NCBI GenBank assembly: GCA_020186115.1
Contig: WSYJ01000071.1
Span: 1 to 57,133 of the forward strand
DNA length: 57,133 nt
DNA from: Histomonas meleagridis
Taxonomy: Eukaryota; Parabasalia; Tritrichomonadida; Dientamoebidae
Direction of reading: 5' to 3'
Shown here piece after piece: positions 50,177-57,133 of this stretch. Position numbers and translations under genes: made by a program. The notes under the pieces were generated by a model. That model saw only the letters and a list, made by a program, of their open reading frames with translations, had not been told where the DNA came from and ran no database searches. Numbering within the stretch: position 1 is the stretch's first letter; each line of letters opens with the position of its first letter.

Positions 50177-53100
50177 TTACGATGTAATATTTACAAAAAC
50201 GGGAACTGTGATATCATACAAATTCGTCTTCAATTGAAATGATGTCGATATTTTCTGTTTCGGAGCTGGCATCAAGGAGATTTTCAAAGTCATCTTCAAT
50301 CCAGGATATACTACTCCAGGAAGAGCCAAAACTTTCACAAATTCATTACTTGGCTGTGATACAGAGAAATGCAAAGGTGTAGCGCCAAGGTTTGTTAACG
50401 TTAGTTTTGTACTAGCAGACATATTTTGTCTTATATTTCCGAAGTTAACAACTTCAGGAGTTGTTTTAACAGTTAAAGGCTTTTTTTGTTCTTTGGGCGG
50501 TGCCCGTTTAGTGACGATAGGAGTTTTAATCACCGGCTTAAACGTCTCCGGACGATAGACCGGGGGCGGGTCCATTTTTGTGGTGCCCCTTGGAGGGTCA
50601 TTTAGGGCCACCCTTGGCGAAATCGGCCTTGACAAAGTCGAAGGATGTTCTATAGGTACTGCAAATTCAGCTTCTTTACTTTTCCAATAATTTAATACCT
50701 GCTTATCACGCAAATCAGCGACTTTCATAGAACGAAGATTTGCTTGAGCTTCTAAAATCCTTGGGGAAGGTGTATGAGGAGGTAAAAATGTTTTTTCTTC
50801 TGCAGGGACAGTCGAAGGTCTATTTTCATCGAAGAACTTATCCTGATTTCTCGAAAATTGTTTCATTATTAAACCAATAAATAATTTTGAGTCCATTAAA
50901 AACTTTTGAAATACAGATTCAGCCAATTTTCTATTTTCCGCTTCTTTTTCCTTTGTAATTACGGTACCTTTTTTAGGTTTTGGTATATGAATTAATTTCA
51001 TTAAGTTTGTTCTTTCTTGTTTTGTTATTGGTTTATTTTCTATGAATGCGAGTGGTTCATTATTTTCGTTATGTAAAGATATTATTTTACATAAAGAACC
51101 AGTTGGATGCATTATTGTGTCTACATATTTTGTTGGCCCTTCGACTTCTATTGTATCAGGACGCAAAAATTCTGTTACACGTAAATCGGAATTCACCACG
51201 AAGAAATGTGGCAAGAACGCCTTATGTAAATTAACTTGTTCTTGTTCGACCAAATTATTTTTTATCGGTAAACCTTTTCCCCAATGTGTATTATATACTG
51301 TTAATTTCTTTTTATTTGGAATTTCGACATCGATTTCACACATAGCTTCAACGCCATTAGAATCAGCAATCAACACGTTATTGTTTGATTTAAATTCACA
51401 ATGATTAACACTTATATACATTTGTGATGTACAAGTATCGAATTCGACACTATTTTCTGTTATTTCAATGGAATAATCATTACATTTAATTTGTGAATAT
51501 TTATCCGAAAATTGCATTTCGAATTGATCAATAGATAATACAAATCCTTCTCGATTCTTATAGATGATTGGGAAGTTAATAATATCATATGATAATAAAT
51601 CTATGGATTGTTCGATAGAACATTCATGATTAAGTAATATTCGTCGACTTCCATCGTTTTTAATATAATATTCGATTTCATCAGGCCTGATAACTGATTT
51701 GGCGTTCTCTATAAAGTCAAATACTTCGGCATGTTTAGTTTCAACATATTTTACACCTTCTTTAGTTTGTATAAACATATTACTGTCTTTATCAACATAA
51801 TACCATTGATCTTTTTTATGATGACAAATGGTACCATTTGAGCGAACTATTACTTTATGATCATCTTTTTGATTCGTAATAAAAGCGCCTTCTTTAGTTA
51901 TAACATTTATTTGTTCATCATTAGCTTTTAAATATAAATTTTGTTGATGGAATTGTATCGTTTGATTATGAAATAATATGGTAATACTATAAGGGAAATC
52001 TATCATTATACGAATTTCTTCAATAGGTAATATAATTATCGAATTAGAACGACCACGAATTTCAAATAAATTATTTAATATCGCTGAATATTGGAATTGG
52101 ATTTGTTCATTAACTAAATCCCTTTTTAATATAACTTTCAAATTATCATTTAGATAATAAGATGTAGAAAAAAATGAAGTGTTTGATGTCTTTAAAGGTA
52201 ATTTATAAAACTTTTCCGAGGTTTTAATTCTTTGAGATAATTGTGGTAATAATAAATTAAAATCAAGTGAATTATGTTTAACATTTGCAGGAGATATATT
52301 ATTTTTGTTTTGTTTTTTATTGTTATTATTATTAATTTCATTGTTATATTTAATATATTCAGTAATACCATCAATAGTTTGTGGCATAAAATATTTTGGA
52401 ATAGTATTACTAATGCTCTTCGAAATAGGTGGTAATGAAAGAACATAAAGTAATCCAACAGATTTATCAAAGTATGTTTCAATAAGTTCATAGTTATGAA
52501 TCGAATTATTTAATACTTCCGCCGTTAAATATTCCGATTGATAAGTCCATTGTTGCCAATCAAAAAATGTCATCGGTAATCCAAGTTGATATTTCTTATT
52601 TGCCGACATTACTAAATTATCAAATTGTTGTCCTGCATATGCATAATAATTTTCGGGTTTCGTCAAAAACTGGGCTAATGTCGTCGTTAGTAATGAGTCT
52701 TTTGGTGGTAATTTCCATTTAATTAAACAATATAATAATTGATGTAAATCATATGGAACAGTATGTGGAAAATAGGACATGAAAAAACCTTGCGATAAAA
52801 CAACTTTTCGATTGATTTCTTTCTTACCTTGACGAAAGATTTTAGAATATTCTTCATCAGGTTGATCGTCTTGTTGATTTTCATTGGTAAAGTTGACGGC
52901 TTTTAATTGATAATAAATCGCATCTACAAAATTGTCACTGCTTTCATTAAGATAACTTTTGAATTTGTCAGTGGGAAATTTGTTTTTTGCTGTTGGGATA
53001 TGTATAAATTTTTTGTCATTAAATATTGTATTATATTCAACTCGATATTTTGATAGGTTAATAAGCTCAGTTTCTAATGATTTAAACGTGCTGGAAACCT

Positions 53101-53845
53101 CATCACCAGCTTTGACTTCAATAAAAGCAATATGTGGTGATGAAGAATCTTTTAATGAGACCCAACGAAGTGGTGGATTTGCATTAGGATGATAAATAAA
53201 ATCAAGTTCTGAGCCAGAAATAACTCCTTTTTTGGATGGAACTTTGTCATTTTTTTTGTTATTTGTTACAACTTCTTCACTTGGATTTATTGTTCCTTCT
53301 TTTGGGACAATAGAAATAAATGTATTGAGATCAACATCATTTTCTTGAAGCGTTTGAAGCTGTTTAGGTAAATAAGGATAATTTAAAATGATGTATAATA
53401 GATCAATTCTTCCATCAAAATGAGATTGATCTGTATTTACACGTGCATTTTGCTTTACTTTAGTTGCGTTTGATTTTTGTTTTTCGGCTGCTGCTAAAAT
53501 TTTCTTTTTTGTTTCAATATATTTGGAAATATCTTGATCAATTTTTTGTTTCAAGCATAGTGAAAGATAATAATCAATGTCTTGCGTAGATTTAGAATTC
53601 TTTCTGTCGGATTTCATAGAACGATTCGCTTCGTCAAAATAATCAAGAGCATTTAAGAATGAAACATCTTTTTTCAAATTAGTCTTCATATAAGAAAATA
53701 ATGCATTTTGGTCAACTGCATTTTGAACAATATCAATTGTTGCAATTACTGTGTTAATTCTCTCTTGATCTAGCATTTGCCAATAACGTTCTAGCCAATT
53801 ACAGTGCCAGAAATTTTTTGTCATTTTAGAGACGCATTTTTTCAT
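50177..53845 (-). CDS. SPAG17/PF6-like flagellar central-apparatus protein
   Basis: This 1222-aa protein is the longest gene here. It has a helical N-terminal region with 'RIDLLYIILNYPYLPKQLQTL', acidic/Lys-rich linkers, and a central set of short beta repeats with alternating 'DGSRRILLNH', 'EGAFITNQKDDHKVIVRSNGTICHHKKDQWYYVD' (about residues 640-740). These resemble the toast-rack-like strands of SPAG17. The C-terminal ~100 residues, 'TPEVVNFGNIRQNMSASTKLTLTNLGATPLHF...', form an ASH/MSP-type immunoglobulin-like domain seen in many ciliary proteins. SPAG17/PF6 scaffolds the C1a projection of the central pair and is required for beating. Trichomonads have 9+2 flagella, so its presence is expected. 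A different large ASH-domain ciliary protein is the main alternative. Confidence 0.68.
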   Translation of the reverse strand: MKKCVSKMTKNFWHCNWLERYWQMLDQERINTVIATIDIVQNAVDQNALFSYMKTNLKKDVSFLNALDYFDEANRSMKSDRKNSKSTQDIDYYLSLCLKQKIDQDISKYIETKKKILAAAEKQKSNATKVKQNARVNTDQSHFDGRIDLLYIILNYPYLPKQLQTLQENDVDLNTFISIVPKEGTINPSEEVVTNNKKNDKVPSKKGVISGSELDFIYHPNANPPLRWVSLKDSSSPHIAFIEVKAGDEVSSTFKSLETELINLSKYRVEYNTIFNDKKFIHIPTAKNKFPTDKFKSYLNESSDNFVDAIYYQLKAVNFTNENQQDDQPDEEYSKIFRQGKKEINRKVVLSQGFFMSYFPHTVPYDLHQLLYCLIKWKLPPKDSLLTTTLAQFLTKPENYYAYAGQQFDNLVMSANKKYQLGLPMTFFDWQQWTYQSEYLTAEVLNNSIHNYELIETYFDKSVGLLYVLSLPPISKSISNTIPKYFMPQTIDGITEYIKYNNEINNNNNKKQNKNNISPANVKHNSLDFNLLLPQLSQRIKTSEKFYKLPLKTSNTSFFSTSYYLNDNLKVILKRDLVNEQIQFQYSAILNNLFEIRGRSNSIIILPIEEIRIMIDFPYSITILFHNQTIQFHQQNLYLKANDEQINVITKEGAFITNQKDDHKVIVRSNGTICHHKKDQWYYVDKDSNMFIQTKEGVKYVETKHAEVFDFIENAKSVIRPDEIEYYIKNDGSRRILLNHECSIEQSIDLLSYDIINFPIIYKNREGFVLSIDQFEMQFSDKYSQIKCNDYSIEITENSVEFDTCTSQMYISVNHCEFKSNNNVLIADSNGVEAMCEIDVEIPNKKKLTVYNTHWGKGLPIKNNLVEQEQVNLHKAFLPHFFVVNSDLRVTEFLRPDTIEVEGPTKYVDTIMHPTGSLCKIISLHNENNEPLAFIENKPITKQERTNLMKLIHIPKPKKGTVITKEKEAENRKLAESVFQKFLMDSKLFIGLIMKQFSRNQDKFFDENRPSTVPAEEKTFLPPHTPSPRILEAQANLRSMKVADLRDKQVLNYWKSKEAEFAVPIEHPSTLSRPISPRVALNDPPRGTTKMDPPPVYRPETFKPVIKTPIVTKRAPPKEQKKPLTVKTTPEVVNFGNIRQNMSASTKLTLTNLGATPLHFSVSQPSNEFVKVLALPGVVYPGLKMTLKISLMPAPKQKISTSFQLKTNLYDITVPVFVNITS

Positions 53846-53877
53846 ACATTAATTTTATTTAACGTTTTTTACTAAAG
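53846..53877. promoter_or_regulatory. 32-bp bidirectional promoter region
   Basis: Only 32 bp separate the divergent ATGs of the SPAG17-like gene and the NAA40-like gene. TTTAACGTTTTTTAC, another MYB-type core, fills the middle. Both 5' leaders must be only a few nucleotides long or overlap. Confidence 0.45.
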
Positions 53878-54531
53878 ATGGATCAAAACGCTATAGATTT
53901 ACAAAATAAATACCAAGAAGATTCGGTCAAAATCAGACACATTCAAAGCTTAGTCCAAGAGGCTCAATGCAAAGAAAATTTGCTAGAAGATCTAAGCAAA
54001 TATAAAACTTTTAATCAATCAGGAATTGATGCAATAATACGCTCATACCAAGGATGCCAATATGATTTCATTGATTGGGTGAATGAATTAACTCTTCAAA
54101 ATATGAAATCAATTTATGATGTTTCATATGAATGGAGTGAAGAAGCAAAATCTTATGAGCTATCCGAAGACAATGCTCTTTACCTCATTGCTGAATCAAA
54201 CGATTCACCAATCGGTTTTGTTCATTTTCGTTTTGAAGATCAAGAAAGAAGTTTTGTTTTGTTTATTTACGATATACAAATAGAACCAAAATATCAAAGC
54301 TGTGGTCTTGGTACCTTTCTCATGAGTGCTATAGAAGCACTTGCTTATAAGACAAAAGTTGATTGCTTAATGACATTTGTTTATAAAGCAAATGAAAGTG
54401 GAATGCGATTTTTCAATAAATTAGGATTCCAACCAGCAAAATCATCGCCAGAAAATATCGCACCTGAAAATGCATCTGAATTTAAGCATGTGATTTTATA
54501 CAAACCAATTATGAAAGACTATGATCAATAA
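53878..54531 (+). CDS. GNAT N-acetyltransferase, NAA40 (NatD)-like
   Basis: This 217-aa protein has the GNAT fold with a clear acetyl-CoA loop, Q-x-x-G-x-G as QSCGLG (140-145), preceded by 'FIYDIQIEPKY' and followed by 'TFLMSAIEALA', then 'MTFVYKANESGMRFFNKLGFQP' and 'SSPEN'. The 'VFxANESAMxFYxKLGF...SPS' block with 'SPxN' is characteristic of NAA40/NatD, which acetylates the N-termini of histones H4 and H2A. A substrate-side 'YDVSYEWSEEAK' also fits NAA40. Length matches (about 215-240). Other NAT family members lack the final SP-rich loop. Confidence 0.83.
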   Translation: MDQNAIDLQNKYQEDSVKIRHIQSLVQEAQCKENLLEDLSKYKTFNQSGIDAIIRSYQGCQYDFIDWVNELTLQNMKSIYDVSYEWSEEAKSYELSEDNALYLIAESNDSPIGFVHFRFEDQERSFVLFIYDIQIEPKYQSCGLGTFLMSAIEALAYKTKVDCLMTFVYKANESGMRFFNKLGFQPAKSSPENIAPENASEFKHVILYKPIMKDYDQ

Positions 54532-54686
54532 AAGATTTTAATATAAATTTTCTTTCTACATAAAAGAAATAACAAAATTCCAAAACCAAAATTTTCTCGT
54601 TGTAAACAAAAGTGCAAAAGGCATACATTCAATTTTCATTTATTGAATTGACAATCTCTGTTTGCCGTTTTGAAAGCGTTCGATAA

Positions 54687-55958
54687 TTGAATGAATCATT
54701 CACAATGTTTTTTTCGAACCTCACAGTATCATCTTTAATTCTAAATTCAATTTTAGGAGGTTCCCCCATGATTTCACAACGGGCTTCAACCATTCATCTT
54801 GATAAAATGAAATTATCAAATTCTTTAACAAATGTATTGTATCTATCAAATTATAAAACACTTTCTATTTATTCATCGGACTTCAAAAACTTCTTAAGTT
54901 CTCCAATTAAGGTTGATTCTGAAAGTATTCAATATTATAAGCTTAGTTATAACGAAACATTATCAATAAACAACAACCAAACCACAATAATTTCTCGTTG
55001 TCTCTTCATTAATTGCACAAATAGAGACACTGGTGGAGGAGCCATTTATTTTGTCTCTAATGTTCAAAATTCGTATTTAAATATTAATTGTTCTGGCTTC
55101 ATTAATTGTACCTCTCCTCAAGAAGGCGGTTCTATCTATGCCGACATGTTTAGAATAAGAATTGATTACATATGTTTTGAAGAATCCACATCACCAATAA
55201 ATGATATGGCAATTTATGCCAATTATCACTGTCACATATCTGATATTCAAGTGTCCTCTGGTGGTGACGGAGAGTTTGCCAATCGAGTCTCAAGTCTTAA
55301 ATCTCTCATTACGAAAATTAATGTAACAAATCGAACTCCATCAACACTCTTTGATTTATCATCCTATACCTCTGAAATCTATTACCTCACAGTCCATAAC
55401 GTTTCCACAAACTCACTCTTTTCAGTCAAAGAAACAACTCTAATATTTCATGATTCGATCATAACCGACTCTAATTTTTCCGGTAATTTGATATCATTCG
55501 AAGACTCTAAAGCCCTTATAGTCATGGTTTTGTTTGTCAATGTTCAATCTGAGAATGTATCATTGACAAATTCGATAATCACACTTGATGCATGTTACGT
55601 CAATGACCCCAAACTTTTCGCTAACGTCACCCATACGAACCAATTAAGCGAGCCAAACCCGAATCTCACTTTCACAAATAATCTCAATTCTGACATCTGT
55701 TGGATCGGCCACCCGACATGGGATACGTCGCTTGTTCACTTCGAAATGAACGCCTCTTCGTTCTCGTTCATGTTGTTATGCGTTGCGATTGTTTTGTTGT
55801 ACTTGTACATGAGGAAGAAGATCAAAGAAGAAGTTGACAACGCGGAGTTAAACGAAGAAGATCGCGACAAGCTCGAAAAAGACGAAGAGCTGCTATCGAT
55901 AGAGGATATCGAAGATGTACCACCACCAAAGAACGAAAATATCAGCAAAACCAAATAA
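54687..55958 (+). CDS. Pmp-like beta-helix surface protein with transmembrane anchor
   Basis: This 423-aa protein shows beta-helix coils with Pmp signatures: 'CLFINCTNRDTGGGAIYF', 'CSGFINCTSPQEGGSIYA', and later 'FxDSxI' strands, over about residues 105-190. There are many N-x-S/T sites. A membrane segment 'SFMLLCVAIVLLYLYM' at about 356-371 is followed by a ~50-residue acidic tail ending 'PPPKNENISKTK'. It shares this plan with 2645-3781 but not its tail sequence. The N-terminus 'MNESFTMFFSNLTVSSLIL' is weakly hydrophobic and may or may not be a signal. The acidic tail is a possible contact to cytoskeletal or sorting proteins. Surface adhesion is the likely role, by analogy. Confidence 0.78.
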   Translation: MNESFTMFFSNLTVSSLILNSILGGSPMISQRASTIHLDKMKLSNSLTNVLYLSNYKTLSIYSSDFKNFLSSPIKVDSESIQYYKLSYNETLSINNNQTTIISRCLFINCTNRDTGGGAIYFVSNVQNSYLNINCSGFINCTSPQEGGSIYADMFRIRIDYICFEESTSPINDMAIYANYHCHISDIQVSSGGDGEFANRVSSLKSLITKINVTNRTPSTLFDLSSYTSEIYYLTVHNVSTNSLFSVKETTLIFHDSIITDSNFSGNLISFEDSKALIVMVLFVNVQSENVSLTNSIITLDACYVNDPKLFANVTHTNQLSEPNPNLTFTNNLNSDICWIGHPTWDTSLVHFEMNASSFSFMLLCVAIVLLYLYMRKKIKEEVDNAELNEEDRDKLEKDEELLSIEDIEDVPPPKNENISKTK

Positions 55959-56311
55959 TATATCTAAAATATGTAAAACATATGTTACAAAATTGTTTTT
56001 AATATGAGAAATGTGACCAAAAATGCGTTTTCATTTGTTATCGAAAATTTGTTTCGGGTTCGAATTGATATCACTCTGACTCCATTTGTTTTTACTAGAA
56101 AAGTTATACGTTGTCCTTTAAATATTCCATAGAAACATGGAAAGATTTGGATATATGTTTGAGAATAAATTAAATATTGAAAAGCTTCGTCTTACACAAA
56201 ATGAGTTCTTTGGAATCCGTCCTCTAAAAAACCATTTTAGATTGTTTCATCAAGCTTTTGAACTTTTATTATTCAATTTTATCGATTTTCATTTGAAATG
56301 TTTAAGAGCTG
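55959..56311. other. Intergenic region with an unsupported small ORF
   Basis: An ATG at 56137 opens 61 codons ('MERFGYMFENKLNIEKLRL...') that overlap the start of the next gene in another frame. It has no motif or membrane segment, so I treat it as unproven. The rest holds nothing recognisable. Confidence 0.3.
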
Positions 56312-56797
56312 ATGTTTTTTGACACATACAAGTTCATTTTTTTGTTGATATTAAATTTATTGGTATGCACAATTAATTGTTTTAAATTTGTAATTTCTAA
56401 TTCCACTGGGTTTGCTGAAGCAAGTTCATACAAAGATAATATAGCCCGAATTATCATTAACGGAACAGTAAGTGAAATTCCGGAAAATGCATTCTCTGGT
56501 TAGAAATTATTATCATCTGTTGATATTGGAGATAATGTAAAGAAAATTAGTACAAAAGCTTTTTATGAATGTAATTCATTGTCTATGGTAATCTTTGGGA
56601 AAAATTTAACAACAATTGAAGAATGGGCATTTTCAGGTTGTACATCATTAATATGTAATGATTCTACCTTCTGTTAAAGAAATTAAAAGCTACGTATTTA
56701 ATCAAGGTAGCTCGTTAGCAAATATTACAATTCCATCTTCAATTATTACAATATGTGATAGTGCATTTTGTAATTGCAAATCATTAGCAAATATATA
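56312..56797 (+). pseudogene. BspA-like leucine-rich repeat gene, broken and interrupted
   Basis: The ATG at 56312 starts a plausible signal peptide ('MFFDTYKFIFLLILNLLVCTINC'). TpLRR repeats follow: 'IARIIINGTVSEIPENAFSG' (stop at 56501-56503), 'VDIGDNVKKISTKAFYECNSLSMVIFGKNLTTIEEWAFSGCTSL', then after a frame change 'VKEIKSYVFNQGSSLANITIPSSIITICDSAFCNCKSLANI'. The last repeat is cut at about 56797, where a GGGGGTGC element begins. The gene has at least one stop and one frameshift besides the insertion, so it was probably dead already. BspA-like proteins are trichomonad surface molecules. Confidence 0.7.
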
Positions 56798-57133
56798 GGG
56801 GGTGCAAAAAGTCCTGACCCCACCCCCTTTTCTTGATATCCTCTTGATCTAGAAAAATAAATTATATATAAATAAAAACTATAATGCATGTTTAAATATT
56901 TTTTAAAAATTTTATTTACATATTGAAATATAAGTGATTGAATTTTTTTCCCCCATTCAAAATCGTCACTTTTTCCACCACAAAATTTAATGGAAAAGTC
57001 GGAGCTCAAAATTGTTGTAAAATATCATTTTTTGCAAAAAAAAACACACACACACAGCGCTATGTGAGCTTCGTGCTACGCACTCGCTCCCACTCGGCTA
57101 CATAAACTAAAGGATGAACGGTGCAAACGCGGT
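56797..57133. mobile_element. Left end of an inserted element (mariner-type terminus), partial
   Basis: At a TATATA flank inside the BspA-like gene a block begins GGGGGTGCAAAAAGTCCTGA followed by CCCCACCCCC (56798-56828). 'AAAAAGTCCTGACCCC' is the form of many mariner terminal repeats, and a TA duplication is expected. The rest of the element extends past the window. It includes a short (CA)n tract near 57043-57055 and a GC-rich hairpin, GTGC-TAC-GCAC flanked by GAGC...GCTC (about 57067-57090). No transposase frame is visible in the part seen. Confidence 0.55.

Noticed and set aside
57043-57055. CRISPR-like or satellite array at the right edge
   Set aside because: Only a short CA microsatellite is present; no spacer-repeat structure exists, and the genome is eukaryotic.

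Overview
The window is AT-rich nuclear DNA of a parabasalid protist, most likely Trichomonas or Tritrichomonas. The evidence is the gene set: expanded ankyrin proteins with a DUF3447-like N-terminal region, BspA-like leucine-rich relics, Pmp-like beta-helix surface proteins, saposin-B proteins, a MIF homologue, an iron-sulfur-flavoprotein-like reductase, mariner relics, compact housekeeping genes with short intergenic spaces, and MYB-type AACGGT cores upstream of many genes. I cannot fix the species from the sequence.

Layout. 1-6.3 kb: a partial gene, an ankyrin-family relic, a beta-propeller-like gene, a Pmp-like surface protein, an ankyrin gene interrupted by spacers, and a relic ankyrin 3' end. 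6.3-9.9 kb (all minus): AP-complex sigma subunit, Rab GTPase, MAGE/Nse3-like protein, ribosomal eL32. 10.3-15 kb: two decayed ankyrin genes with tandem spacer-interrupted repeats, abutted by a mariner transposase relic. 15.2-19.8 kb: Dbp5-like helicase, NAD kinase, ankyrin relic, flavoprotein. 20-25.3 kb: BspA-like relic, an uninterrupted 600-aa ankyrin protein with a polyproline tail, a tiny tail-anchored protein divergent from an ankyrin/coiled-coil gene. 25.9-36 kb: MON1, a possible C2 protein, uL1, a long spacer-interrupted ankyrin gene, a CHMP5/Vps60-like ESCRT-III protein, an importin-like HEAT protein. 36.6-43.7 kb: two secreted saposin proteins (one with a 660-bp near-perfect internal duplication), MIF, a PAP2-like membrane protein lacking catalytic histidines, an SMP/Mdm12-like candidate, a winged-helix-like protein. 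43.8-57 kb: relic-rich intergenic DNA, TRAP-alpha-like protein, an EF-hand protein with a CaaX end, a degenerate tRNA-Ile, a coiled-coil protein, SPAG17/PF6-like flagellar protein divergent from a NAA40-like acetyltransferase, a second Pmp-like protein, and a BspA-like gene interrupted by a new element at the right edge.

The housekeeping genes cover membrane traffic (AP sigma, Rab, MON1, CHMP5-like), nuclear transport and RNA export (importin, Dbp5), translation (eL32, uL1), ER translocation (TRAP-alpha) and the flagellar central apparatus. The surface and secreted genes (Pmp-like, saposin, MIF, BspA) fit a host-associated lifestyle.

The most unusual feature concerns the ankyrin genes. In at least five loci the repeats are intact on either side of AT-rich, stop-containing spacers that always fall at the same point of the ankyrin unit, between the '...NAK' end and the next 'TAL'. 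The spacers usually break the frame, and removing them restores it. Their excess over the canonical unit is 68 nt in most cases, otherwise 17, 34, 51, 70 or 71 nt, even between copies whose spacer sequences are unrelated. They lack canonical GT-AG or the known trichomonad ACTAACACACAG signal. They look like unconventional introns or another kind of excised or bypassed segment, and are the best candidate for something undescribed here.
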